A stretch of 49,030 nt of DNA from Cognaticolwellia aestuarii (GCF_002000025.1 NZ_MUZV01000019.1:1-49030), one strand, 5' to 3'; counted from the stretch's first letter, positions 35,820 through 45,306 are shown. Numbers and translations: made by a program. Notes: a model not told the origin generated them from the letters alone.

Positions 35820-35834
35820 TGTAGTAAAATTACA
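35820..35834. promoter_or_regulatory. HexR box 1, zwf/hexR intergenic region
   Basis: TGTAGTAAAATTACA matches the consensus I recall for HexR operators (TGTARTnnnATTACA) perfectly. The identical 15-mer occurs upstream of gapA (42089-42103), which supports function. It lies 100 bp upstream of zwf ATG and 216 bp from hexR. Confidence 0.88.
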
Positions 35835-35881
35835 TAAAATCACTTTACTACTGATGATATAGTCGTTAGATTAACTGTAAA

Positions 35882-35896
35882 TGTAGTTTAGTTACA
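35882..35896. promoter_or_regulatory. HexR box 2, close to zwf start
   Basis: TGTAGTTTAGTTACA retains the TGTAGT and TTACA arms of box 1 with a different centre. It is 38 bp upstream of the chosen zwf ATG and 48 bp from box 1 (62 bp between starts), an arrangement that would allow cooperative binding or looping. Confidence 0.72.
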
Positions 35897-35933
35897 ATGA
35901 AACTAATATAAAAAATAATTGAGAACAGATGCG

Positions 35934-37403
35934 ATGAAAAACATAGATTGCCCGTTAGCAAACGAAATTGTTATTTTTGGAGCACTTGGAGATTTATCTC
36001 GCCGTAAGCTTCTGCCTTCTTTATATCAATTAGAGTTAGCAGGTTTGCTAAACGACGATGCACGTATAATCGCTGTTGCACGAGACGAACTCAGTCTTGA
36101 AGAATTTTGCCAACAAGTTGATCAGAGTTTAAATGAATTTATCACTGAAGCATTAGATAACAGTACAGTGACAAAGTTTTTAGCTAAACTGGTATATCAA
36201 CAGCTTGATTTTAAAGATATTAAATCTTACGACAAATTAGCAAAAACCTTAGCCGAAAGCCAAAGCGCCCGTGTTTATTATTTTTCTACACCACCGGCCA
36301 TTTATGGCGATATCAGTGAAGGTTTAAAGTCAGCAAAATTAATTCACGCTAGCGACAGAGTCGTGATGGAAAAGCCTATCGGTCATTGTTTAGAGTCATC
36401 AAAAGTGATTAATGATCAAGTGTCTCGCTATTTTAAAGAGCAACAAATTTATCGAATAGATCATTATTTAGGTAAAGAAACCGTATTAAATTTATTAGTA
36501 TTGCGTTTTGCCAATACACTGTTTACCAACAACTGGGACCGAAACTGTATTGACCATGTGCAAATCACCGTTGCAGAAAGTGTTGGCATCGAAGGTCGTT
36601 GGGGGTTTTATGACGAAGCAGGGCAAATGCGAGATATGGTACAAAACCATTTGCTACAAGTGTTATCGCTATTAGCCATGGAGCCACCGGCTGATTTAAG
36701 TGCTGATAGTATTCGTGATGAAAAGTTAAAAGTCATTAAAGCGCTTAAACCTATTACGCGTCAAAACGTAAAAGAAAAAACGGTCAGAGGACAGTATGCT
36801 GATGGTTATTTAAATGGTGTAGCTGTGCCGGGCTATTTAAATGAAGAAGGGGCGAAAACTAACAGCTCGACAGAAACTTTCGTGGCAATTAAAGCTGAAA
36901 TTGATAATTGGCGCTGGGCTGGTGTGCCATTTTACCTTCGTACGGGTAAGCGTATGCCGCAAAAGCACAGTGAAATTGTCGTGCACTTTAAGCAACAAGC
37001 ACATAATATCTTTAGCGAAAGCTATACCGATTTACCATCAAATAAATTGACTATTCGTTTGCAACCTGACGAAGGCGTTGAGCTTGAAATGATGAATAAA
37101 ATTCCGGGTATTTCTTCACAAATGCAAATTCATGAAAACAAATTGGATTTAAGTTTTTCACAAGCTTACGATAACCAACGGGTTGTTGATGCATATGAAC
37201 GTTTGATCTTGGAAGTTATTAATGGCAATCAGTCATTATTTGTAAGGCGTGATGAGGTTGAAGCCGCTTGGCAATGGGCTGATAGCATTATTGCCGCCTG
37301 GAAAGCAACTCATGATGCACCTAAACCTTACGCAGCAGGCTCTTGGGGACCGGTTTCATCGATTTCTTTAATTGCACGTGATGATCGTCAGTGGGTGGAA
37401 TAA
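35934..37403 (+). CDS. zwf: Glucose-6-phosphate 1-dehydrogenase
   Basis: This enzyme oxidises glucose-6-phosphate to 6-phosphogluconolactone with NADP+, entry to the pentose-phosphate and ED routes. I chose ATG 35934, giving 489 residues beginning MKNIDCPLANEIVIFGALGD, because the reading frame's upstream TTG at 35919 adds five residues with no family support. Marks are the cofactor loop GALGDLSRRKLLPSL, the substrate motif RIDHYLGKETVLNLL and the C-terminal YERLILEVINGNQSLFVRRDEVEAAW. It overlaps pgl by one base (TAATG). It should be repressed by HexR via the two boxes upstream. Confidence 0.96.
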   Translation: MKNIDCPLANEIVIFGALGDLSRRKLLPSLYQLELAGLLNDDARIIAVARDELSLEEFCQQVDQSLNEFITEALDNSTVTKFLAKLVYQQLDFKDIKSYDKLAKTLAESQSARVYYFSTPPAIYGDISEGLKSAKLIHASDRVVMEKPIGHCLESSKVINDQVSRYFKEQQIYRIDHYLGKETVLNLLVLRFANTLFTNNWDRNCIDHVQITVAESVGIEGRWGFYDEAGQMRDMVQNHLLQVLSLLAMEPPADLSADSIRDEKLKVIKALKPITRQNVKEKTVRGQYADGYLNGVAVPGYLNEEGAKTNSSTETFVAIKAEIDNWRWAGVPFYLRTGKRMPQKHSEIVVHFKQQAHNIFSESYTDLPSNKLTIRLQPDEGVELEMMNKIPGISSQMQIHENKLDLSFSQAYDNQRVVDAYERLILEVINGNQSLFVRRDEVEAAWQWADSIIAAWKATHDAPKPYAAGSWGPVSSISLIARDDRQWVE

Positions 37404-38095
37404 TGTATAAATTTAATGAATTTAAACAACGCGAGCTTCTGGATAACGCACTGGCAGATAAAGTTGCCGACTTACTTACTAAGGCATTAAAAAGCAACGG
37501 CAAAGCAAGTTTAGCTGTTTCTGGTGGCTCTACGCCAAAAGGCTTTTTTCACGCCTTATCGAAGAAAAAACTGGCTTGGCATGCCATTACTATTACCTTA
37601 GCCGATGAACGTTGGGTTGATATTGACTCAGCAGACAGTAACACTAAGCTAGTACACGAACATTTATTACAAAACGAAGCCGTGAAAGGCAAATTCTTTC
37701 ATTTAAAACAAGGTGCGCTTCTTACTGATGAGACTTTAGCGGATTTAAACCTGGCCGCTGATCAGCAACTTTTACCTTTAGATGTACTTATTTTAGGAAT
37801 GGGTGAAGATGGCCACACCGCCTCGCTATTTCCGTGTAGTGATGAAATAGCGCAATGTTTAGCGCCAGATAGCCCTACATTGTTAAAGGTTACACCGAAA
37901 ACTGCGCCGCATCAGCGCATTAGCTTTAGTTTCGCTGCTTTAGTAAAAAGCAAGCATACTTTCTTACATATTACCGGCTTTAGCAAAAAGCAGGTGTTAG
38001 CTACAGCGGTCGCCGGACAAGAACCAACAGAAATGCCAATTAGGGCTTTTCTACAAACGCCAGACGTTAATACACAAGTTTATTGGGCGGAATAA
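37403..38095 (+). CDS. pgl: 6-phosphogluconolactonase
   Basis: This 230-residue enzyme hydrolyses 6-phosphogluconolactone to 6-phosphogluconate. ATG 37403 overlaps the zwf stop (TAATG), with gggtgga ahead as ribosome site. The frame extends upstream into zwf but only as an overlap. NagB/Pgl-type marks are ASLAVSGGSTPKGFFHAL, LADERWVD, LGMGEDGHTASLFP and the conserved C-terminal KKQVLATAVAG. It lies between zwf and edd in a tight operon. Confidence 0.95.
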   Translation: MYKFNEFKQRELLDNALADKVADLLTKALKSNGKASLAVSGGSTPKGFFHALSKKKLAWHAITITLADERWVDIDSADSNTKLVHEHLLQNEAVKGKFFHLKQGALLTDETLADLNLAADQQLLPLDVLILGMGEDGHTASLFPCSDEIAQCLAPDSPTLLKVTPKTAPHQRISFSFAALVKSKHTFLHITGFSKKQVLATAVAGQEPTEMPIRAFLQTPDVNTQVYWAE

Positions 38096-38097
38096 TA

Positions 38098-39945
38098 ATG
38101 AATAAAAATGTTATGAACAAAAATATTGTACAAATCACACAGCGTATCATTGACAGAAGTGCAGCAACTCGTCGTGCTTATCTTGAAAAGATAGCGGCTG
38201 AAAAATCAACAACGGTACATCGTGCAAGCTTATCGTGTGGTAACTTAGCTCATGGCTTCGCCGCCTGTGGTAAAGATGATAAAGCAACATTACGCGGTGT
38301 TAATCACTCTGATGTTGCTATCATTTCCGCCTATAATGACATGCTTTCTGCACATCAACCTTATCAAACCTATCCTGAGATTATCAAAGCTGCAATTAAA
38401 GAAACGGGTGGCGTGGCACAATTCGCTGGTGGTGTACCTGCCATGTGTGATGGTGTAACCCAAGGTCAGCCTGGTATGGATTTGAGCTTAATGAGTCGTG
38501 ATGTTATTGCTATGTCATCGGCGGTAGCGCTTTCACACAATATGTTCGACGGCGCTTTGATGCTTGGCATATGCGATAAAATAGTCCCAGGCTTGATGAT
38601 CGCTAGTATGACCTTTGGCCATCTGCCAACCGTATTTGTACCTGCAGGTCCAATGCCATCAGGAATTCCGAATAAAGAAAAAGCCCGTGTTCGCCAACAA
38701 TACGCTCAAGGCGAAGTGGGCAAAGAAGAGTTACTAGCAGCAGAATCTGCTTCATATCATAGTGCAGGTACTTGTACTTTCTTTGGGACAGCAAACTCAA
38801 ATCAATTGGTTGTAGAAGTCATGGGGCTGCATTTACCGGGGGCATCATTTGTTGCTCCTAACACCCCGTTACGTGAAGAATTAACTAAAGCTGCAGCGCG
38901 ACAAGTTACACGTTTGACCCAACAATCAGGCAATTATATGCCAGTAGGGCGAATGATTGATGAGCGCTCGATTGTGAATGCGATTGTTGCTTTATTAGCA
39001 ACAGGTGGTTCGACAAACTTAACTATGCACATCATCGCATTTGCGAAAGCCGCTGGTATTATTATCAACTTCCAAGATTTTAATGACTTGTCTGATGCGG
39101 TGCCGTTACTAACCCGTATATACCCAAATGGTCACGCCGACATTAACCACTTCCAACAAGCCGGTGGCATGGCGCTACTTTTTAAAGAGCTGATTGAAGC
39201 GGGTCTTGTTCATGAAGATGTTGAAACAATTTGCGGACGTGGTTTAACGCGATATACCCAACAGCCTATTCTTGAAAATGGCCAATTAAAATGGATTGAC
39301 GGAGCTAAATCATCAGGCGATCCAGAAGTCATAGCAACGGCTGAAAAACCCTTTAAAGCCGATGGTGGCTTAAAAGTTATGAAAGGCAACTTAGGCGTTT
39401 CGGTATTAAAAACATCGTCACTGCAAGCCGGTAGTTTTGTTATTAAAGCACCAGCCGTGGTATTTGAGGATCAACATGAACTTGATATCGCTTTTAATGC
39501 AGGTGAATTAGATAAAGACTTTATTGCTGTGGTACGTTTTCAAGGGCCAAAAGCCCGTGGTATGCCTGAGCTACATAAACTGACACCGCCGTTAGGCGTA
39601 TTACAAGATAAAGGCTATAAAGTCGCGTTAGTTACTGACGGTCGTATGTCAGGTGCGTCAGGTAAAGTACCTGCGGCAATTCATTTATGCCCTGAAGCTT
39701 TAGACGGCGGTTTGATCGCGAAAATTAACACCGGCGATATGATATTACTCGATGGTGAAACAGGGCAGTTAACGTTACTAGTTGATGAAGCTGAACTCCT
39801 ACAACGCGAAAGCGCTACCTTTAAAGTCAATGGTCATCATCAAGGTATGGGGCGTGAATTGTTTGGCTTTATGCGTCGTAATTTAAGTTCAGCTGAAACC
39901 GGTGCATGCTCACTATTTGATGAAAACCACCTTTGTGCTACTTAA
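38098..39945 (+). CDS. edd: Phosphogluconate dehydratase (6-phosphogluconate dehydratase)
   Basis: This 615-residue iron-sulfur dehydratase turns 6-phosphogluconate into KDPG. ATG 38098 lies 2 bp after the pgl stop, and a TTG-initiated extension at 38083 is an overlap only. A second ATG follows at 38113. IlvD/Edd marks are ISAYNDMLSAHQPYQTYPEII, GVPAMCDGVTQGQPGMDLSL, the Cys cluster SAGTCTFFGTANSNQ, LATGGSTNLTMHIIAFAKAAGI and DGRMSGASGKVPAAIHLCPEA. It is the third gene of the zwf operon, with a GGCGGA ahead. The three cluster cysteines are intact. Confidence 0.96.
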   Translation: MNKNVMNKNIVQITQRIIDRSAATRRAYLEKIAAEKSTTVHRASLSCGNLAHGFAACGKDDKATLRGVNHSDVAIISAYNDMLSAHQPYQTYPEIIKAAIKETGGVAQFAGGVPAMCDGVTQGQPGMDLSLMSRDVIAMSSAVALSHNMFDGALMLGICDKIVPGLMIASMTFGHLPTVFVPAGPMPSGIPNKEKARVRQQYAQGEVGKEELLAAESASYHSAGTCTFFGTANSNQLVVEVMGLHLPGASFVAPNTPLREELTKAAARQVTRLTQQSGNYMPVGRMIDERSIVNAIVALLATGGSTNLTMHIIAFAKAAGIIINFQDFNDLSDAVPLLTRIYPNGHADINHFQQAGGMALLFKELIEAGLVHEDVETICGRGLTRYTQQPILENGQLKWIDGAKSSGDPEVIATAEKPFKADGGLKVMKGNLGVSVLKTSSLQAGSFVIKAPAVVFEDQHELDIAFNAGELDKDFIAVVRFQGPKARGMPELHKLTPPLGVLQDKGYKVALVTDGRMSGASGKVPAAIHLCPEALDGGLIAKINTGDMILLDGETGQLTLLVDEAELLQRESATFKVNGHHQGMGRELFGFMRRNLSSAETGACSLFDENHLCAT

Positions 39946-40028
39946 GTATACTCAGCAACACGGCATATATTTTTCTATGAAAAATGCCGAGTTGCTCAAA
40001 TTAACATGATTAAAAATTAAGAGGAATT

Positions 40029-40676
40029 ATGACGTTATCAAATAATTGGCAAATGCAGCCAGCGGATCTCTTTGCCATGGGCCCAATAGTTCCTGTGTTG
40101 GTGATAAAAAATGTTGAAGATGCACTACCTATTGCAGAAGCACTCTTAGCAGCAGATGTTAAAGTTTTGGAAGTGACTTTGCGCACACCGGCGGCTTTAG
40201 AGGTGATCAGTACAATCGCGAAGCATTTACCCGAAGCTGTTGTTGGGGCTGGTACAGTCACCAATAGAGAGTTATTACAACGTTCAGCTGATGCGGGAGC
40301 TAAATTTGCAATCAGCCCAGGCTTAACTACCGATTTATTACAAGCAGGTAAGGAAAATGAGCTAGCCCTGATCCCTGGTATTTCTTCAATTTCAGAATTA
40401 ATGACCGGCATTGACTGTGGCTATGACCATTTGAAGTTTTTCCCTGCTGAGGCTTCTGGCGGCGTAAAAGCGTTACAATCAATTGGTGGGCCATTTCCTG
40501 ATATTAAATTTTGTCCAACGGGTGGCATCAATTTAAACAATGTTAGAGATTACTTAGCATTACCTAATGTGGCATGTTGTGGCGGCTCTTGGCTAGTCTC
40601 TGATGAAATTATCAAACAACGTAATTGGCAAGAAATTACCCGCTTAGCTAAACAAGCACTAGCACATGTAAAGTAA
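40029..40676 (+). CDS. eda: 2-keto-3-deoxy-6-phosphogluconate aldolase
   Basis: This 215-residue class I aldolase cleaves KDPG into pyruvate and glyceraldehyde-3-phosphate. Marks are IVPVLVIKNVEDALPIAEAL, EVTLRTPAALEVI with the catalytic Glu, VVGAGTVTNRELL, the Schiff-base Lys in YDHLKFFPAEASGG and FCPTGGINLNN. GAGG lies 7 nt ahead of the ATG. The 83-bp gap after edd holds no strong terminator, so it is probably co-transcribed with zwf-pgl-edd. A clean terminator follows at 40743. Confidence 0.96.
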   Translation: MTLSNNWQMQPADLFAMGPIVPVLVIKNVEDALPIAEALLAADVKVLEVTLRTPAALEVISTIAKHLPEAVVGAGTVTNRELLQRSADAGAKFAISPGLTTDLLQAGKENELALIPGISSISELMTGIDCGYDHLKFFPAEASGGVKALQSIGGPFPDIKFCPTGGINLNNVRDYLALPNVACCGGSWLVSDEIIKQRNWQEITRLAKQALAHVK

Positions 40677-40742
40677 ATGACAAAACAGCGTAAACCTTAC
40701 CACTTGTTTAACGCGTAACATTCAATCGAGTAAATAGATCAT

Positions 40743-40769
40743 AAAAGCCAGATAACTATCTGGTTTTTT
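40743..40769 (+). terminator. Terminator of the zwf-pgl-edd-eda operon
   Basis: The hairpin has arms ccagata (40748-40754) and tatctgg, extended by A/T pairs, over a 2-nt loop. A run of T follows at 40764-40769. It lies 67 bp after the eda stop. Confidence 0.85.
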
Positions 40770-40981
40770 ATTGCCTGAATGACGCTACTGACGATTAAAA
40801 ACCCATTGCTACAAGCTGAGTTATTTTTAAATAGCTAGCTAAGCAGAGAAGTCTAACTAGTTATGTAACGCTAAGCACAGGAAGTATTGATAAAATATTA
40901 TTGAAATAGTGAGTCACTCATTGGCTGATTGAAGTAATTACACAAGCTCGCACAAAATACCCCGTAAACAAATACAAAAAC
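40770..40981. other. Intergenic stretch between eda and gapA terminators
   Basis: About 210 bp between the two terminators of convergent transcripts. I see no gene, repeat or regulatory motif in it. Confidence 0.5.
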
Positions 40982-41009
40982 AAAAAAAGTCAGAATAAAT
41001 TCTGACTTT
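40982..41009 (-). terminator. Terminator of gapA
   Basis: On the minus strand the stem is agtcagaat/attctgact (40988-40996 with 40999-41007) and the T-run is complementary to the A-run at 40982-40988. It follows the gapA stop by about 60 bp. Confidence 0.85.
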
Positions 41010-41067
41010 CTCACAACACTGCTTTTCATTTAAAATTTAAATAACCTGAACTCTGGATAAATAAAGT

Positions 41068-42075
<1,008 letters not shown>

Positions 42076-42088
42076 TTAAAATTATTTA

Positions 42089-42103
42089 TGTAGTAAAATT
42101 ACA
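42089..42103. promoter_or_regulatory. HexR box upstream of gapA
   Basis: TGTAGTAAAATTACA is identical to the zwf-side box at 35820-35834. It is centred between gapA (minus) and the plus-strand region ending in the orphan terminator at 42361. In HexR organisms gapA is a known HexR target. Confidence 0.87.
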
Positions 42104-42400
42104 TCATTTAAAGAAAATTACAAGTGATATATTGATTTTAGTAGGTGTTATTATAGTATTTCTTGTTTTATTACATTTTTTGTTGGTAGGTATGACAAAT
42201 ATCGTCAATCTGTGCACTTTTAATGTGCTACTTTCATTGTGCAGGCTTTATTTGGTAGTTATTTTTACTGTTATCAGTGCAGTGTTGTATTCATTTCAAG
42301 ATAGGGTAGGTTTGATTGAGTGGATGTAACAAGAGATATAAATTTGCTATTAAGTATATTCGCCACCTAAAAAAGTAATATGCTTAGGTGGCGTTTTTAT
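42104..42400 (+). ncRNA. Putative short transcript divergent from gapA (sRNA or hydrophobic peptide)
   Basis: No conventional gene lies on the plus strand here, yet the stretch ends in a strong plus-oriented terminator. A frame from TTG 42132 to TAA at 42327-42329 could encode a very hydrophobic 65-residue peptide (MILVGVIIVFLVLLHFLLVG at its start), but no ribosome site precedes it. The product is therefore uncertain: a small RNA, a small membrane peptide or nothing. The HexR box at its left border suggests shared control with gapA. Confidence 0.3.
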
Positions 42401-42402
42401 TT
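42361..42402 (+). terminator. Orphan plus-strand terminator
   Basis: A perfect 10-bp stem, cgccacctaa (42361-42370) with ttaggtggcg (42384-42393), is followed by tttttatttt. On the minus strand there is no T-run after it. No annotated plus-strand gene lies upstream, hence the inferred short transcript. Confidence 0.85.
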
Positions 42403-42457
42403 TGCTGGTTGTTTTTGAAGCCAAATTCAAATCCAGACCGACACTCGAATGATAAAA

Positions 42458-43261
42458 TTAAGTATGGGGTGAGGTAAAACGACCAGCAATAATTTTGTCT
42501 AATGTAGAGCTGGCTACTTTGTCTAAAAACTCACGATCTAAACCACTAGCTTTTGCATAACTGTCGAGGCTTTTTTCGCTGATAGTTGTATCTTCTGGAT
42601 TATATGAGTGCAATATTTTTGACCAAATGTAAGCTTGTTTATACTCTTTTTTATCGGCAAAGATACTGGCGATTGATTTAAATATTTCAGTATCAAGTGT
42701 GTCATCGCTTTCATACAACTCAAGGGCATGATAAAGCAAATTTAAGGTTTTTTTAGGATCACGTTTAGCGTAATAACTCGCTAAGTTCACTTGTCTATTT
42801 GGCCTTTCAAGTAATTCATTACCTTCTAAAGCGACAAACTTACTTAAAGCCTGCTCATTTAAATAACGCGACCAATGAAAATATAGTAGGTCAGGGTGTT
42901 CAGAGTGTTGAGTTGCCAGCGATATTTCTTTGATCCGTTCTTGCGCTTTCATAACATTGTTAATGCGCCTAGTTTTTTTTACCTTTAATTTAATGTGCTC
43001 AATTTTTGAAGCATGTGCCATACACTTTTCATAGCCTTCATAAGCAATAAGTTGTTGAAATTTATTGCCATCACTTGCTTCTATTTTATGGTCTAAATTG
43101 GCAAAACCAACTGCAATTCGCTCTCGCTTGCACCAAGTGTCTTCTTGAAATTCTTGGCAAATTTCTGGGTTTTGATCGCACAATTCAGCAAAATTAGGAC
43201 CTTTTTCACAAGCCATTAATGCGCACAAAGGTAAAAAACTGGCAATTTTATAAAATTTCAT
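42458..43261 (-). CDS. DUF2989-like lipoprotein of unknown function
   Basis: This 267-residue protein has a signal peptide and lipobox (CALMAC, Cys18), so it is a predicted lipoprotein. Cys-rich mature N-terminus (ELCDQNPEICQEFQEDTWCKRE) is followed by helical segments with TPR/Sel1-like spacing (YYAKRDPKKTLNLLYHALELYESDD, EIFKSIASIFADKKEYKQAYIWSKIL). The pattern resembles DUF2989 proteins of Vibrio and Shewanella, assigned from memory. It is divergent from the long GAPDH gene with a 153-bp gap. No function is known, and the Cys count suggests disulfides in the envelope. Confidence 0.75.
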   Translation of the reverse strand: MKFYKIASFLPLCALMACEKGPNFAELCDQNPEICQEFQEDTWCKRERIAVGFANLDHKIEASDGNKFQQLIAYEGYEKCMAHASKIEHIKLKVKKTRRINNVMKAQERIKEISLATQHSEHPDLLYFHWSRYLNEQALSKFVALEGNELLERPNRQVNLASYYAKRDPKKTLNLLYHALELYESDDTLDTEIFKSIASIFADKKEYKQAYIWSKILHSYNPEDTTISEKSLDSYAKASGLDREFLDKVASSTLDKIIAGRFTSPHT

Positions 43262-43414
43262 ACTTTTCTTAATTATCCCCTGGAAAACGTCTGTAACTGG
43301 TAGCGAAATAATTCGTGTTAGATTACAATATGCGCCGCATTTAGTTATTACTTATAATTAATGTAAATTAATAATAGCCCATCGTTCAATTGACTGAAAT
43401 AAAAGGTTTACGCA

Positions 43415-44860
43415 ATGACTTCTCATCTTGAGGAACAATATCAAACTAGTTGGCAAGAACGTCAAACATTCGCTGAAAACATGCAGCCGATCATCGGACA
43501 ACTATTTAGAAATAACGGAATTGAAATTTCTATTTATGGCCGCCCACTAGTTAATGCTTCTGCTATCGACATTATTAAAGCACATAAATCAGTGGCTTTA
43601 CACGAAGAAAATAAATTACGCTTACGTGAAAGTTTCCCATTTGTGCAAGCATTAGCTAGCATGTCATTGGCGCCTGCGCGCATTGACGTGGGTAAGTTAG
43701 CTTATCGTTATTTATTTAAAGGTGAAGCAAATGGCCTGTCAATTGAACAATTTTTAGAGAAAGAATTAAGCTCTATTGCCAAAGATACTGACCTACAAGA
43801 ATCTAAAGATGTTGTACTTTACGGTTTTGGTCGTATTGGTCGTTTATTAGCACGCTTACTTATTGAACGTGCCGGTCCAAACGCTAAATTAAATTTACGT
43901 GCTATTGTTATTCGTCCAGGTAAAGCAGACGACCTAGAAAAGCGCGCTAGCTTACTTCGTCGCGATTCAGTACATGGTGCCTTTAACGGTAGTATTACGA
44001 TTGACAAAGAAAATAACGTTATTAAAGCCAATGGTGCTTTTATTAAGATCATTTACGCTAAATCACCTTCAGAAATTGATTACACTGCATACGGTATAAA
44101 CAATGCACTTGTTGTTGATAATACAGGTATTTGGAGTGATGAAGATGGTTTAGGCCAACATCTACAATCAAAAGGTGTTGCTAAAGTGCTTCTTACAGCA
44201 CCAGCTAAAGGTGACATCAAAAACATCGTTTACGGTGTAAACGAAGACATGATTTTATCAGAAGATAAAATTGTTTCTGCCGCAAGTTGTACAACAAACG
44301 CTATTACACCAGTACTTAAAGCACTTAACGACGAGTTTGGTATTCGTAATGGTCACGTTGAAACAGTGCATTCTTATACCAATGATCAAAACTTAATTGA
44401 TAACTACCATCCTGCGCCTCGTCGCGGTCGTAGTGCACCATTAAACATGGTTATCAGTACAACAGGTGCTGCTAAAGCGGTAGCTAAAGCACTACCAGAA
44501 TTGAAAGGTTTATTAACAGGTAACGCGATTCGTGTTCCTACACCAAACGTTTCAATGGCGATCATGAACTTGAACTTGAAAAAAGCAACAGACAAAGAAG
44601 CCTTAAATGATTACTTACGTCATATTTCTTTAAACTCTAAGCTTCAAAACCAAGTAGATTACACAGCGTCAACTGAAATTGTTTCTACTGATCTAGTAGG
44701 CTCTCGATATGCTGGTGTTGTTGATTCACAAGCTACTATTGTAGACGGCGATCGCGCTGTACTTTACGTATGGTATGACAATGAATTTGGTTACAGCTGT
44801 CAGGTTGTGCGTGTTATGTTAGCGATGGCTGATATCAACGTACCAACCCTACCATTATAA
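43415..44860 (+). CDS. Long-form glyceraldehyde-3-phosphate dehydrogenase
   Basis: This 481-residue protein carries a complete GAPDH core preceded by about 130 extra residues. The cofactor loop YGFGRIGRLLARLLIER is near residue 137, the catalytic Cys292 is in AASCTTNAITPVL, and YVWYDNEFGYSCQVVRVML is at the C-terminus. The N-terminal part is helical and charged, with no recognised domain. Proteins of this length are common in Vibrio, Shewanella and Pseudomonas as a second GAPDH. In such genomes one isozyme often serves gluconeogenesis and may prefer NADP. Strong codon uniformity suggests high expression. A terminator follows at 44906. Confidence 0.93.
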   Translation: MTSHLEEQYQTSWQERQTFAENMQPIIGQLFRNNGIEISIYGRPLVNASAIDIIKAHKSVALHEENKLRLRESFPFVQALASMSLAPARIDVGKLAYRYLFKGEANGLSIEQFLEKELSSIAKDTDLQESKDVVLYGFGRIGRLLARLLIERAGPNAKLNLRAIVIRPGKADDLEKRASLLRRDSVHGAFNGSITIDKENNVIKANGAFIKIIYAKSPSEIDYTAYGINNALVVDNTGIWSDEDGLGQHLQSKGVAKVLLTAPAKGDIKNIVYGVNEDMILSEDKIVSAASCTTNAITPVLKALNDEFGIRNGHVETVHSYTNDQNLIDNYHPAPRRGRSAPLNMVISTTGAAKAVAKALPELKGLLTGNAIRVPTPNVSMAIMNLNLKKATDKEALNDYLRHISLNSKLQNQVDYTASTEIVSTDLVGSRYAGVVDSQATIVDGDRAVLYVWYDNEFGYSCQVVRVMLAMADINVPTLPL

Positions 44861-44905
44861 TTTCATGGTATTAAACAGGACTAGTTTTTAAACTGGGCCA
44901 ATTTT

Positions 44906-44939
44906 AAAAGCGTTTACCAACGAGGTAAGCGCTTTTTTT
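44906..44939 (+). terminator. Terminator after long-form GAPDH
   Basis: Arms aaaagcgtttacc (44906-44918) and ggtaagcgctttt (44924-44936) pair with one G-U over a 5-nt loop, then a T-run continues to 44939. It lies 46 bp after the stop. Confidence 0.88.
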
Positions 44940-45040
44940 ATGCTTATTTTTTGATCGCCCTTAAGTTAACTTGGTTTCTGTCGATATAGTGTCAGGTCGA
45001 GATAGATTTGTAGTTTAGGTAATCAATTGAGAGGTGAACA

Positions 45041-45241
45041 ATGTCATTAGAGATAAATGCAAATAATCCCATCACGCAGCACACTGATACGTCGGTCGCG
45101 GTTAAAACAGCTAACTTAGCAAAGTCTCAAACTGAGCTGGAAGGGCAAATGGCGTTAGACCTCATTGCTACTGCTGCAATTACAACTCCAACCTTGCCAA
45201 CAACGGGTAACAGTGGTCAAAATATCAATATAAAAGTATAA
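45041..45241 (+). CDS. Small conserved-looking protein of unknown function
   Basis: A 66-residue ORF with a strong GAGAGG ribosome site 6-9 nt ahead of its ATG. The product is polar, with a central KSQTELEGQMALDLIATAA helix and a C-terminal GNSGQNINIKV. No signal peptide or membrane helix is visible. The pattern (a short amphipathic helix and a Gly-Gln-Asn-Ile-Asn end) recalls small YjfB-like putative motility proteins, but I cannot confirm it. It stands alone between two terminators, so it has its own promoter. Confidence 0.65.
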   Translation: MSLEINANNPITQHTDTSVAVKTANLAKSQTELEGQMALDLIATAAITTPTLPTTGNSGQNINIKV

Positions 45242-45248
45242 ATAATAA

Positions 45249-45285
45249 CACCTGGGCTTAGTCGAAAAACTCAGGTGGTTTGTAT
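45249..45285. terminator. Possible bidirectional terminator before tusE
   Basis: Arms cacctggg (45249-45256) and ctcaggtg (45270-45277) pair with one G-U. On the plus strand gtttgtataat follows, on the minus strand ttattattt. It lies between the small gene and tusE, which converge. Confidence 0.55.
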
Positions 45286-45306
45286 AATAATCGATCGGTA
45301 ATGTTA

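Noticed and set aside
40770-40981. Possible small gene between the two terminators
   Set aside because: No frame with a ribosome site longer than a few codons. It is consistent with spacer between convergent transcripts.
43314-43328. HexR box upstream of the long GAPDH gene
   Set aside because: Only the ATTACA arm is good (about 10 of 15 matches), so it was not listed as a feature. Mentioned as a test in the GAPDH finding.
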